Below, in pieces: positions 1-8,562 of a stretch of DNA of 64,000 nt. The stretch covers positions 7,046,669-7,110,668 of the forward strand of contig NZ_JACCBT010000001.1 of assembly GCF_013409045.1 (NCBI RefSeq), in the 5' to 3' direction. A model generated the notes under the pieces. The model was given only the letters and a program-made list of their open reading frames with translations, did no database searches and had not been told where the DNA came from. How positions within the stretch are numbered: the stretch's first letter is position 1; every line of letters begins with the position of its first letter. The stretch is from Actinomadura citrea (GTDB taxonomy: Bacteria; Actinomycetota; Actinomycetes; Streptosporangiales; Streptosporangiaceae). Made by a program: the position numbers and the translations under genes.

Positions 1-1345
1 CCTCCAGGACGTCCAGGCCCTCGGTCAGCAGCTCCTCGGAGATGACGAGCGGCGGCAGGAAGCGCATCACGTTCCCGTAGGTCCCGGTCGTCAGCACGAG
101 CAGGCCGTTCTCGTGGCAGCGGCGGGCCAGCCGCGCGGTCAGCTCGGGGTCGGGCTCCTTCGTCCCCTCCCGCACCAGCTCGATGGCGATCATCGCGCCG
201 CGCCCGCGGACGTCCCCGATCGCCGGGTGCCGCGCGGCGAGGGCGCGCAGCCGGGGGAGCATGATCTCCCCGATCCGGCGGGCGCGCTCGGTGAGCTTGC
301 CGTCCTCGATCTCCTCCAGGACGGCGAGCGCCGCCTCGCAGGCGAGCGGGTTGCCGCCGTAGGTGCCGCCGAGCCCGCCGCCGTGCACCTTGTCCATGAT
401 GTCGGCGCGCCCGGTGACGGCCGCCAGGGGCAGCCCGCCCGCGATGCCCTTCGCGGTCGCGACCAGGTCGGGGACGACCCCCTCGTGCTCGCAGGCGAAC
501 AGGTCGCCGGTCCGCGCGAAGCCCGTCTGCACCTCGTCGGCGATGAACAGGATGCCGTTCGCCCGGCAGAACTCGGCGAGCGCCGGCAGGAAACCGGGCG
601 CGGGCTCGATGAACCCGCCCTCGCCCTGGATCGGCTCGATCAGCAGCGCCGCGACGTTCGTCGGGCCGATCTGCTTGGTGATCTGGTCGATCGCCTGCGC
701 CGCCGCCTCCGGCCCGCAGTCGTCCGGGCCGGTCGGCCACCGGTAGGGGTAGGCCAGCGGCATCCGGTAGACCTCGGGCGCGTACGGGCCGAACCCCTGC
801 TTGTAGGGCATGTTCTTCGCGGTCAGCGTCATCGTCAGCAGCGTCCGGCCGTGGTAGCCGTGGTCGAACACCACGACCGCCTGCCGCCCCGTCGCGTACC
901 GGGCGATCTTGACGGCGTTCTCCACCGCCTCGGCGCCGCTGTTGACCAGCAGGGAGCGCTTCTCGTGGTCGCCGGGCGTGATCCGGTTGAGGTTCTCGCA
1001 CACCGCGACGTACGACTCGTACGGCGCGACCATGAAGCAGGTGTGGGTGAACCGGTCGGCCTGCGCCTTCACCCGCGCCGCGACCCGCGGGTTGGCGTTG
1101 CCGACGCTCGTGACCGCGATGCCGGAGCCGAAGTCGATCAGCGAGTTGCCGTCGGCGTCGACGACCACACCGCCGTCCGCGTCCGTCACGTACACCGGCA
1201 GGACGCTGCCGACACCGGGCGGCACCGCCGCGAGGCGCCGCTCGTGCAGCGCGCGGGAGCGCGGGCCGGGGATCTCGGTCACGACGCGGCGTTCCTGCGG
1301 CAGGCGGGAGCCGCTCGCGCCGAGGGTGGGGTCCTGGCTGGTCAT
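1..1345 (-). CDS. gabT: 4-aminobutyrate aminotransferase (partial at window edge)
   Basis: Cytosolic PLP-dependent class III aminotransferase that would convert GABA and 2-oxoglutarate to succinate semialdehyde and glutamate. I see 448 residues from an ATG; the family is about 450 long, so only a few C-terminal residues are missing. Family marks are NSGAEAVENAVKIAR near residue 135, DEVQTGFARTG near 270 and the Schiff-base lysine Lys299 in TAKGIAGG. It diverges from a PucR-type regulator across 91 bp, and an aldehyde dehydrogenase lies beyond that regulator, which completes a GABA-to-succinate route. Another omega-aminotransferase specificity (putrescine, 5-aminovalerate) cannot be excluded from sequence. 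Confidence 0.92.
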   Translation of the reverse strand, partial: MTSQDPTLGASGSRLPQERRVVTEIPGPRSRALHERRLAAVPPGVGSVLPVYVTDADGGVVVDADGNSLIDFGSGIAVTSVGNANPRVAARVKAQADRFTHTCFMVAPYESYVAVCENLNRITPGDHEKRSLLVNSGAEAVENAVKIARYATGRQAVVVFDHGYHGRTLLTMTLTAKNMPYKQGFGPYAPEVYRMPLAYPYRWPTGPDDCGPEAAAQAIDQITKQIGPTNVAALLIEPIQGEGGFIEPAPGFLPALAEFCRANGILFIADEVQTGFARTGDLFACEHEGVVPDLVATAKGIAGGLPLAAVTGRADIMDKVHGGGLGGTYGGNPLACEAALAVLEEIEDGKLTERARRIGEIMLPRLRALAARHPAIGDVRGRGAMIAIELVREGTKEPDPELTARLARRCHENGLLVLTTGTYGNVMRFLPPLVISEELLTEGLDVLE

Positions 1346-1387
1346 GGCCTGAACATAAGCCTGGCGCCGCCTACGATGAACCGTACG

Positions 1388-1405
1388 GGACGGCGAAATC
1401 CGTCC
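1388..1405. promoter_or_regulatory. Inverted repeat between gabT and the PucR gene
   Basis: GGACGG-N6-CCGTCC, a perfect 6-bp inverted repeat, sits in the 91-bp divergent interval about 30 bp before the regulator start. Its place suggests an operator for the PucR-type regulator acting on both promoters. This is inference from position and symmetry only. Confidence 0.3.
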
Positions 1406-1436
1406 AGCGAGGTAGACACTTTGCACAGGGATTGAC

Positions 1437-2915
1437 ATGCCGCCCACGTTGGCCGCCGTGGCCGCCCTTCCCCAGCTCGGACTACGGTCGCTCACCGGAC
1501 CGCTCCCCGCGACCCCGGTCGTGTGGGTCGCGGTCAGCGAACTGGAGGACCCGACCCCGTTCCTGGAGGGCGGCGAGCTGGTGCTGACCACCGGCATGCG
1601 GCTCACCGCCGCGAACGCCGGGGCCTATGTGTCCCGGCTGGTCGCGCGGGGCGTCGCCGGGCTCGGTTTCGCGGTCGGCGTCATCCACGAGACCGTCCCC
1701 GCCGAGCTGTTCGCAGCCGCCCGCGACCAGGGGCTCGTGCTGCTGGAGGTACCGCGCCCGACCCCGTTCATCGCGATCGGCAAGGCGGTCTCCCGGGTGC
1801 TCGCCGCCGAGTGGTACGAGGACGTGACCCGCGCGTTCCAGGCCCAACGCGAGCTGACACGGGCCGCTCTCACCGGCCCCGGCGCGCTGGTCGCCCGGCT
1901 CGCCCGGCTGCTCGGCGGGTGGGCGCTGCTGCTGGACGCGTCCGGCGACGTCCGGCACGCCGAACCCGCCCGCGCCCGCGACCGTGCCGGAGACCTCGCT
2001 CCCGAGCTGGCCCGGCTGCGGCACCGCCCTGACAAGGGCGGCCCCGCCGCGAGCGTCGCGCTGGCCGTCCCCGACGACCACATCGTCGTGCAGCGCATCG
2101 GGCTGGGCGGGCGGCCGCGCGGATTCCTCGCGGTGGGCGCGGACGCGCCGCTCCCTCCCACGGCGCACACGATCGTGGGCGCCGCCGTGGCCCTGCTGAC
2201 GCTCCAGTCGGAGACGCCGCGCACCGGGCGCGAGCTCCGGGCGTCGCTGGCGGCGCTGCTGCTCGGCCGCCCGGACGACGGCCCGGCGATCCCGCGCGGG
2301 CCCGTCCGGGTGCTGGTCTGCGCCGGCGGGGCCGCCGTCCTGGACACGCTGGAGTCCGACGCGGCCGGGGCGCGGTGCCCGGCGCTGCCGCTCGGCGGGC
2401 GCATCGCCGTGATCGTGCCGGACGGGGCGCTCGGGACGGTCGAACGGCTCCTCGCGGGCAGCGGCCCCATCGGCGTCAGCGACCCGGCCTCCGGGGACCT
2501 GCGGCCCGCGCTGCGGCAGGCGGAGGAGGCCCTCGCGGCGGCCGGGCGGTCGGGCCGGGACGTCCTGCACTACTCCCGGCTCCCCGGGCAGGGCGTGCTC
2601 GGGCTGATGGACCCCGGCCTCGCGCACGCCTTCGCCGACGCGCTCCTCGCCCCGCTCCGCGCGGAGGGGCTGGTCGAGACCGTCCGGGCCTACGTCGCGG
2701 CCAACGGGCAGGGGGAGGCGGCGGCGCGGGCGCTCGGCGTGCACCGGCACACGCTGCGGTCGCGGATGCGCAAGGCGGCCGAGCTCCTCGGGCGCGACCC
2801 GGACGATCCGGCCGTCCGCGCCGAACTGTGGATCGCGCTCGCCATCGCGTCCAACGTCGAGGAACGGATTGGACATCGTGGCGACTCCCAATCGAGCGCA
2901 CCGCGGATACCGTGA
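1437..2915 (+). CDS. PucR family transcriptional regulator
   Basis: 492-residue regulator of the PucR/CdaR class. The N-terminal part (residues 1-130; FLEGGELVLTTGMRL, then GLGFAVGVIHETVP) is the PucR ligand-sensing domain. The middle is a degenerate GGDEF-like region and the C-terminus (about 410-475) holds the HTH_30 domain, seen as VRAYVAANGQGEAAARALG followed by VHRHTLRSRMRKAAELLGRD. Family members sense purine or amine metabolites and usually activate neighbouring catabolic genes. It is divergent from gabT and ends 5 bp before the aldehyde dehydrogenase start, so those two are probably co-transcribed. The likely role is GABA- or polyamine-responsive control of this locus (inference from context). 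Confidence 0.9.
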   Translation: MPPTLAAVAALPQLGLRSLTGPLPATPVVWVAVSELEDPTPFLEGGELVLTTGMRLTAANAGAYVSRLVARGVAGLGFAVGVIHETVPAELFAAARDQGLVLLEVPRPTPFIAIGKAVSRVLAAEWYEDVTRAFQAQRELTRAALTGPGALVARLARLLGGWALLLDASGDVRHAEPARARDRAGDLAPELARLRHRPDKGGPAASVALAVPDDHIVVQRIGLGGRPRGFLAVGADAPLPPTAHTIVGAAVALLTLQSETPRTGRELRASLAALLLGRPDDGPAIPRGPVRVLVCAGGAAVLDTLESDAAGARCPALPLGGRIAVIVPDGALGTVERLLAGSGPIGVSDPASGDLRPALRQAEEALAAAGRSGRDVLHYSRLPGQGVLGLMDPGLAHAFADALLAPLRAEGLVETVRAYVAANGQGEAAARALGVHRHTLRSRMRKAAELLGRDPDDPAVRAELWIALAIASNVEERIGHRGDSQSSAPRIP

Positions 2916-2920
2916 AAAGC

Positions 2921-4348
2921 ATGAACGTGACCCCATTCTGGCTGGCCGGCCGGCCCGAGACCGGTGACGGCGAGCTGACCGTTACGCATCCCTACGACGG
3001 CCGCGTGGTCGGGACGGCGGCGGTGCCGACGCCCGCGCAGGTGGAGGAGGCGGTCGCCGCGGCCGACGGCGTCCGCCGGGAGGCCGCGGCGCTGCCGCTG
3101 CACGTGCGGGCCGAGGCCCTCGCGCACGTGTCCGCGCGGCTCGCCGAGCGCGCCGAGGAGGTCGCCCGGCTGATCACCGGTGAGAACGGCAAGCCGCTGC
3201 TGTGGGCGCGCGGCGAGGTGACCCGCGCGATCTCCACGTTCCGGTTCGCCGCCGAGGAGGCCCGCCGCATCGCCGCCACGACGCAGCGGCTCGACACCGA
3301 CCCGGCCGCCGAGGGCCGGATGGCCTACATCACCCGCGTCCCGAAGGGACCGGTGCTCGGCATCTCGCCGTTCAACTTCCCGCTGAACCTCGCCGCCCAC
3401 AAGATCGCGCCGGCGATCGCCGCGGGCGCGCCGATCGTCCTCAAGCCCGCCCCCGCCACGCCGCTGTCGGCGCTGCTGCTCGGCGAGCTGCTGGCCGAGA
3501 CCGACCTGCCCGCCGGGATGTTCTCGGTCCTGCCGGTGCCGAACGACCGCGCCTCCGCCCTGGTCGACGACCCGCGGCTGCCGATCGTGTCGTTCACCGG
3601 CTCCGTGCCGGTCGGCTGGGCGATCAACGACCGGGCGCCGCGCAAGCACGTCACCCTCGAACTCGGCGGCAACGGCGCGGCCGTGGTCCTGCCCGACGCC
3701 GACCTCGACTGGGCCGCCAAGCGGATCGGGCTGTTCGCCAACTACCAGGCGGGGCAGAGCTGCATCGCCGTCCAGCGCGTCTACGTGGACCGGACCGTCC
3801 TCGACGCGTTCCTGCCGAAGCTGGTCGACACGGTCTCCTCCCTCGTCACCGGTGACCCGTGGGACGACAAGACCCAGGTCGGCCCGCTGGTCAACGAGGA
3901 GGCCGCCGAGCGCGTCGAGGCCTGGGTGGACGAGGCCGTCGCCGCGGGCGCGCGCACGCTCACCGGCGGCACCCGCGAGGGCGCCGCGTACGCGCCGACC
4001 GTCCTCGCCGACGTCCCGCCCGACTCCAAGATCGCCCGCGAGGAGGTCTTCGGGCCGGTCATGTTCGTCCAGCCGGTGGACGGCGCCGACGAGGCGTTCG
4101 CCCTCGTCAACGACTCCAAGTTCGGCCTCCAGGCGGGCGTGTTCACCCGGAGCCTGGACGTGGCGTTCCGCGCCCACCGCGAGCTGGACGTGGGCGGCGT
4201 CGTGATCGGCGACGTCCCGTCCTACCGCGCCGACCAGATGCCCTACGGCGGCGTGAAGGACTCCGGCGTGGGCCGCGAGGGGCTGCGGTCGGCGATCGCC
4301 GACTACACCGAGGAGAAGGTCATGATCCTCACGGGCCTGCCCCTCTAG
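2921..4348 (+). CDS. NAD(P)-dependent aldehyde dehydrogenase, probable succinate-semialdehyde role
   Basis: 475-residue ALDH superfamily enzyme oxidising an aldehyde to the acid. Visible marks are the SPFNFPLNL cofactor segment, LELGG with the general base Glu247, the nucleophile Cys281 in GQSCIAVQR and EEVFGPVM. The ATG is chosen because the frame is open far upstream through the PucR gene and MNVTPFWLAG is the natural N-terminus; it begins 5 bp after the regulator stop. Next to gabT the natural substrate is succinate semialdehyde, but the GQSCIAVQR type also occurs in lactaldehyde and phosphonoacetaldehyde dehydrogenases. Its stop codon overlaps the convergent esterase stop in a shared CTAG. 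Confidence 0.9.
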   Translation: MNVTPFWLAGRPETGDGELTVTHPYDGRVVGTAAVPTPAQVEEAVAAADGVRREAAALPLHVRAEALAHVSARLAERAEEVARLITGENGKPLLWARGEVTRAISTFRFAAEEARRIAATTQRLDTDPAAEGRMAYITRVPKGPVLGISPFNFPLNLAAHKIAPAIAAGAPIVLKPAPATPLSALLLGELLAETDLPAGMFSVLPVPNDRASALVDDPRLPIVSFTGSVPVGWAINDRAPRKHVTLELGGNGAAVVLPDADLDWAAKRIGLFANYQAGQSCIAVQRVYVDRTVLDAFLPKLVDTVSSLVTGDPWDDKTQVGPLVNEEAAERVEAWVDEAVAAGARTLTGGTREGAAYAPTVLADVPPDSKIAREEVFGPVMFVQPVDGADEAFALVNDSKFGLQAGVFTRSLDVAFRAHRELDVGGVVIGDVPSYRADQMPYGGVKDSGVGREGLRSAIADYTEEKVMILTGLPL

Positions 4349-5394
4349 CCCCGGCCCCGGGGCCCCGCGTACAGCCCGGTGCGCAGGGCCCCGGCCGCCT
4401 CGGACGCCGCCTCACGGAACCGCCCGCCCAGGGACCACATGTTCGCGAACCCGTGGATGAGGTCCTCCTGCCGCCTCAGCGCGACGGGCACACCGGCCTT
4501 CCGCAGCCGCTCGGCGAACTCCTCCCCCTCGTCCCGCAGCGGGTCGAACCCGGCGGTGACGAGGTAGGTGGGCGGGAAGCCGGCGAGATCGTCGAAGAGC
4601 AGCGGCGAGGCGGCCGGCTCGGCGCGACGCGCCTCCGGGCAGTAGTGGTCGCTGAACCACGTCATGTCGTCGTCGGTCAGGTAGAACCCGTCGGCGAACA
4701 GGTCCCGCGACCGCCGCAGGACGGACATGTCGATCGCCGGGTAGTACAGCAGCGCGAAGTCCGGCGTCCGCCGGGCCTGCACGGCCACGACCGCCGCGAG
4801 GTTGCCGCCGGCGCTGTCGCCCCCCACCGCGAGGGCCCCCGGGTCGGCGCCGAGGTCGCCGGCGTGGGCCGCCGCGTACTCGTAGGCGGCCAGCGCGTCA
4901 TCGGTCGCCGCCGGGTACGGGTGCTCGGGCGCGAGCCGGTAGTCCACCGACAGCACCCGCACCTCCGCGTGCACGGCGAGGTACCGGCACACCGTGTCGT
5001 GCGTGTCGAGGCTCCCGATGACCCAGCCGCCGCCGTGGTAGAAGACGAGGAGCGGCGACCCCTCCGCGAGGCCCTTCGGCGTGTAGAGCCGCGCCGGCAC
5101 GCCGTCCGCGTCCACCTTCCGCGTCCGGACCGGCCGCGCCGGCACCCCCGGAAGGTACGACTGCCCACGGGCGATCCCCCGCCGCGCATCCTCGACCGTG
5201 CCTCCGGCCAGCCTCCGCTCGCCCTCCAGCCGCATCATCGTCAGCAGGAGCTGCGCGTCCAGCGCGAGCCGCTGCCCGTCCCGCCGCACCGGCGTCCCGG
5301 CGATGAGCCGCTTCACCGGCCCCGGCAGCGCGAACACGGCGCGGAGCACGGCCCCGGTCACCCCCGGCGGCACCTTCTCGGTCAACGACGCCAC
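4345..5394 (-). CDS. Alpha/beta hydrolase fold-3 esterase (HSL family)
   Basis: 349-residue hormone-sensitive-lipase-type carboxylesterase. The oxyanion-hole motif HGGGW is near residues 120-124, nucleophile Ser194 lies in GDSAGG, and the acid and base lie in the GFDPLRDEGEEF and LIHGF segments. The GTG start is chosen over longer in-frame options because GGAGG lies 5 bases before it and the protein then begins as family members do. No signal peptide is seen, so it is probably cytosolic. The substrate is unknown, probably a short acyl ester. It is convergent with the aldehyde dehydrogenase and overlaps it by 4 bp. Confidence 0.88.
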   Translation of the reverse strand: MASLTEKVPPGVTGAVLRAVFALPGPVKRLIAGTPVRRDGQRLALDAQLLLTMMRLEGERRLAGGTVEDARRGIARGQSYLPGVPARPVRTRKVDADGVPARLYTPKGLAEGSPLLVFYHGGGWVIGSLDTHDTVCRYLAVHAEVRVLSVDYRLAPEHPYPAATDDALAAYEYAAAHAGDLGADPGALAVGGDSAGGNLAAVVAVQARRTPDFALLYYPAIDMSVLRRSRDLFADGFYLTDDDMTWFSDHYCPEARRAEPAASPLLFDDLAGFPPTYLVTAGFDPLRDEGEEFAERLRKAGVPVALRRQEDLIHGFANMWSLGGRFREAASEAAGALRTGLYAGPRGRG

Positions 5395-5516
5395 ACCAGC
5401 CTCCAGCCCTCGGGTCCCGCACACCGTACTCCCCAGTAGCCCTCGGGGCCCATCCCCTCCCCGGGGGCCGCGGGCACACCGGCGCGGGCCGCCGGAACCC
5501 CCGCCCGCAAAGGGCT

Positions 5517-5544
5517 CTGGCATCCGGGCCGAAGTGGCTAGGAT
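5517..5544 (+). promoter_or_regulatory. Candidate sigma-70-type promoter
   Basis: CTGGCA and TAGGAT are separated by 16 bp, with the -10 about 38 bp before the ATG of the two-helix membrane protein. TAGGAT is a good actinobacterial vegetative -10; the -35 is weak. Confidence 0.35.
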
Positions 5545-5582
5545 CGTCGCGGCCCTGTGGCGGTGGGTGACGGGAGCGGTGG

Positions 5583-6506
5583 ATGCAGCGGATCTGGAAG
5601 ATGCTGACGGCCTACGTCGACGTGGCCGTCGCGTTCGTCCTCGCGGTCGTCATCCTCGGCCTGGACATCGCCGGGATCGCCTCGACCAAGGTCGTGCAGA
5701 GCGCCACCATGGCGACGCTGGCCGTGGTCTCCATCGTCCTCCTGCGCGACCGCGCCCGCAGCGACACCCGCGGCATCGAGGTGCAGAAGTCGGTCGAGGC
5801 CCTGCAGAAGCAGCTGGACGTGCGGGTCATCAGCGGGACCGAGTGCAACCGCGTCCTGACCGAGGCGCGCCGCACCACCGACCGCTGGGTCTTCCGGGGC
5901 GGGACGGGCGCCTTCATCCGCGCGGTCACGCTCCCCGAGTGCGTGGCGACCGCCCGGCCGCTGCGGCGCAGGCTGGACTTCCGGCTGGAGATCCTCGACC
6001 CCATGGACCCGGACCTGTGCCGCGAGTACGTCCGGCTGCACCAGCGGCTGGCGACCGATTCCGACAGCCCCGAGCAGACCTGGACGGTGGAGGAGACCCG
6101 CCGCGAGCTGTTCGCGACGATCCTCGCGGCGGCCTGGCACCAGCAGCGCTACGAGCTCCTCGACATCGACGTGCGGCTCTCCTCGGCCTACTCGCTGCTG
6201 CGCTACGAGCTGTCGACGAGCTGCCTCATCTTCACCCAGCGGGGCCCGGAGTTCCCCGCCCTGGTGATCAACAGCGGCACGCCGACGTACCTGTCCTGGG
6301 AGACGGAGCTGCACGTCAGCTTCCAGCAGGCCAGACGGCTGCCGCTGCACTCGCTGCGGAACACGCAGCTGAGCCGCGTCCCGAGCGCCGAGGAGATCCG
6401 GTCCGTCTTCCGGACGCTCGGGATCGAACTGCCCGCCGACTACACCGACGACAGCCTCGACGACCTCTGCACCCTCGCCCTCGCCTCCCCCGACCCCTAC
6501 GCCTGA
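5583..6506 (+). CDS. Two-helix membrane protein with an uncharacterised GGTG domain
   Basis: 307 residues. Two hydrophobic helices (about 10-32 and 37-55) are followed by a short charged linker (RDRARSDTRGIEVQKSVEALQ) that may be a coiled coil. A cytosolic domain of about 230 residues then contains RWVFRGGTGAFIRAVTLPEC, LEILDPMDPDLCREYVRLH and a late LSWETELHVSFQQARRL. I remember similar domains in actinobacterial proteins of unknown function and in some regulator or conflict proteins, but I cannot name a family. The pattern of a small GGxG loop, a conserved Arg and an ILDP strand could be a phospholipase-D-like or nucleotide-binding fold (inference). It stands alone between unrelated convergent and divergent genes. 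Confidence 0.85.
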   Translation: MQRIWKMLTAYVDVAVAFVLAVVILGLDIAGIASTKVVQSATMATLAVVSIVLLRDRARSDTRGIEVQKSVEALQKQLDVRVISGTECNRVLTEARRTTDRWVFRGGTGAFIRAVTLPECVATARPLRRRLDFRLEILDPMDPDLCREYVRLHQRLATDSDSPEQTWTVEETRRELFATILAAAWHQQRYELLDIDVRLSSAYSLLRYELSTSCLIFTQRGPEFPALVINSGTPTYLSWETELHVSFQQARRLPLHSLRNTQLSRVPSAEEIRSVFRTLGIELPADYTDDSLDDLCTLALASPDPYA

Positions 6507-6509
6507 GCC

Positions 6510-6534
6510 CCCGGTCCTCTCGGCTGGGACCGGG
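6510..6534. terminator. Candidate hairpin terminator
   Basis: CCCGGTCC pairs perfectly with GGACCGGG over a 9-base loop, 4 bases after the stop of the two-helix membrane protein and before a convergent gene. There is no T tract, as is common in actinobacteria. Confidence 0.45.
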
Positions 6535-6604
6535 TGGTGCGCAGACGTGGGCTTTCGCATAGTCGGGTGATCGTCACGGCCGTTTCGCGGACCGGGGCGG
6601 CGTC

Positions 6605-7225
6605 TCAAGACGCGCGCGTCCGGCGGCGCCAGTAGGCGAGCGTGACGGCGGCGAGAAGCGGTCCCCACGCCAGCAGCGGCGCGTAGGCGACGGCACCGAG
6701 CACGCCCTGCCAGTCGTGGAAGTGGATGGGGAAGTCGTCGGGCAGCGGGCGCCCCTGGATGTTCTTCTGGAACACCAGGCAGTTCACGACGGAGGCCGTC
6801 CACATCGGGGTCAGGATCGCCGCACCCGCGAGGCCCGGGACCACGGCGACCGTGATCGGCACGCGCCGTCCCCGCAGGCCCGGCACCCACCGCGGGAACA
6901 CCTCGCCCCAGCCGGCGACCAGGCCGACCGCGGTGAACGCCACGACCTCCGACACGATCGACAGCAGCACCACGTACGCCTCCAGCGGCACCCAGCCGGG
7001 AAGGTCACCGCCCGCCGCCTCCGTATCCAGGCCGTTGCCGCTGAGGATCGGCAGGTGGAAGGCGAAGGCGGCGATCCGCCACAGCCCGGCCGGCAGGACG
7101 GTGAAGGGGACGGCCATCGCCGCGATCCGCGCCCAGCGCGGGACTCCGGCGACCGGCGCGTGCGCGGAGGCCCAGCCCGCGCGCAGCCGCGCGAACGGGA
7201 CCGGGGGTGTGCTCACAAGGGTCAT
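6605..7225 (-). CDS. Integral membrane protein of unknown function
   Basis: 206 residues with about four membrane helices (near 32-55, 80-103, 122-145 and 175-197), short basic ends and a loop with NIQGRPLPDDFPIHFHDW between helices 3 and 4. The ATG is preferred over the longer frame because a purine-rich GAGGGTGGG precedes it and the upstream extension is low-complexity. I do not recognise a family. The two His residues in the HFHDW loop are the only obviously polar cluster. It follows the SDR gene on the same strand after 130 bp, so co-transcription is possible but not shown. Confidence 0.75.
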   Translation of the reverse strand: MTLVSTPPVPFARLRAGWASAHAPVAGVPRWARIAAMAVPFTVLPAGLWRIAAFAFHLPILSGNGLDTEAAGGDLPGWVPLEAYVVLLSIVSEVVAFTAVGLVAGWGEVFPRWVPGLRGRRVPITVAVVPGLAGAAILTPMWTASVVNCLVFQKNIQGRPLPDDFPIHFHDWQGVLGAVAYAPLLAWGPLLAAVTLAYWRRRTRAS

Positions 7226-7355
7226 GGGCCCACCCTCGCGCCCGCCCCGGCCCGCATTGATCACCCGCGGGCACCACCGTCCTCCCCCGTACGGGGGAAT
7301 CCCACGTCGCCAGGTGTCGAGCGGTTCTCCCGGAACCGCTGTGCCTCGGTGGGGG

Positions 7356-8042
7356 TCATCGCCGCTCACCCGGCGCGCCCGCGTCCCCGCTGTGGAGAAT
7401 TTCGTGGTCCCAGTGTCCTGGCGGCTGGGTGTGCAGGCGCCAGTAGTGCTCGGCTATGTCGTCGGGGTCGAAGGCGGTGCCGGGTGCGACGGGTCCGTCC
7501 ACGGTGATGCTGGCGGCGTGCACTCCGGAGGGCCCGTACCGCTGGTCCAGCAGTGTCACCAGCGTCCGGACCGCGGCCTTGCCGAGGGAGAGGCTCAGGT
7601 ACTCCGGTTTGGGGTCGGGCATGCCGCCGGTGATGAGGAATGAGCCGCCGCCGCGTTCGGCCATGGCGGGCAGCAGGTGCGCGGCGGTGGTGTGCGCGCC
7701 GACCACGTTCACCGCGTACGCGTCCAGCAGGTCGCGTGCCGACAGGTCGTCGGTGGTGTCGGGACGGATCACCGCGGCGTTGTAGACGGCGACGTCGGGT
7801 GGGCCCAGTTCGCGGGCCGCCTGGTCGAGGGCGGCGCGCAGCGCGTCCTCGTCGGTGACGTCGGCGGTGGCGGTGACGACCCGGACGCCGCCGGGCGCGA
7901 CCTCGGCGACGGCTTCGGCGACGGTCTGCACGGTGGTGCGGCTGCGGGCGACCAGGGCGACGGGCAGACCCTCGCCGGCGAAGCGGCGGGCCACGGCCCG
8001 TCCGATTCCCGGGCCGGCACCAACGATCACTGCTCCGGGCAT
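7356..8042 (-). CDS. Atypical short-chain dehydrogenase/reductase
   Basis: 228-residue Rossmann-fold SDR with the cofactor loop GAGPGIGRA near residues 8-16, a TADVTD acidic segment and the YNAAV version of the NNAG motif. The usual catalytic YxxxK is altered: the segment is LSLGKAAVR, so the lysine is kept but the tyrosine position is leucine. A tyrosine lies three residues earlier (PEYLSLSLGK), but at the wrong spacing. It may be catalytically divergent or a binding protein. It has a strong GAGGAGAGG ribosome site and is divergent from a MerR regulator, with a MerR-type promoter between them. Confidence 0.88.
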   Translation of the reverse strand: MPGAVIVGAGPGIGRAVARRFAGEGLPVALVARSRTTVQTVAEAVAEVAPGGVRVVTATADVTDEDALRAALDQAARELGPPDVAVYNAAVIRPDTTDDLSARDLLDAYAVNVVGAHTTAAHLLPAMAERGGGSFLITGGMPDPKPEYLSLSLGKAAVRTLVTLLDQRYGPSGVHAASITVDGPVAPGTAFDPDDIAEHYWRLHTQPPGHWDHEILHSGDAGAPGERR

Positions 8043-8109
8043 GGACCTCTCCTCGACTGATCGGTGGGGGATGGTGGGACGATCGACGATGTGAAGCGTC
8101 GACGATGGG

Positions 8110-8141
8110 ACGGTAGGGCGTCACATCGATGTGAGGGTCAA
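8110..8141 (-). promoter_or_regulatory. MerR-type promoter with palindromic operator for the SDR gene
   Basis: On the minus strand, TTGACC (8141-8136) and TACCGT (8115-8110) are separated by 20 bp instead of 17. The spacer carries a perfect 14-bp palindrome, TCACATCGATGTGA (8121-8134). An overlong spacer with a central palindrome is the hallmark of promoters untwisted by MerR-family activators, and a MerR gene starts 18 bp beyond the -35. Confidence 0.7.
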
Positions 8142-8158
8142 GCTCGGGGAGGGGCGGT

Positions 8159-8539
8159 ATGCGGATCGGCGATCTGTCGGCGGCGACCGGGGTGAGCCGG
8201 CGGTTGCTGCGCTACTACGAGGAGCAGGGCCTGCTGCGACCCCTGCGGTCGGCCAACGGCTACCGCCAGTACGCGCCGTCGGACGTCGTCGCCGTGCGCC
8301 ATGTCCGCGCGCTGCTCGCCGCGGGGCTGCCCACCGCGGTCATCGCGCGGTTCCTGCACTGCCTGCACGACGGTGACGATGGCCCGGTGCCCGCTTCGTG
8401 TCCGAGCATGGTCGCCGACCTGCGCGGGGAAAGCGACCGCATCGCCGGGATGATCACCCGGCTCCAGTCCTACCAGCAGGCCCTTCACACTCTACTCGCC
8501 GCCGCGCAGCGCCCGGCGGACGGAACGCCGGGCAGCTAG
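8159..8539 (+). CDS. MerR family transcriptional regulator
   Basis: 126-residue MerR regulator with the winged-helix DNA-binding domain at the N-terminus (MRIGDLSAATGVSRRLLRYY, then EEQGLLRP, NGYRQY). A dimerisation helix and a short C-terminal part follow, with Cys residues in HCLHD and PASCPSM. It lacks a long effector domain, so it resembles the small MerR regulators that control a neighbouring oxidoreductase, responding to redox stress or small organics. GGGGAGGGG precedes the ATG. It most likely regulates the divergent SDR through the palindromic promoter between them. Confidence 0.9.
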   Translation: MRIGDLSAATGVSRRLLRYYEEQGLLRPLRSANGYRQYAPSDVVAVRHVRALLAAGLPTAVIARFLHCLHDGDDGPVPASCPSMVADLRGESDRIAGMITRLQSYQQALHTLLAAAQRPADGTPGS

Positions 8540-8562
8540 CAACGGGGCACCGCCGCGCCCCC

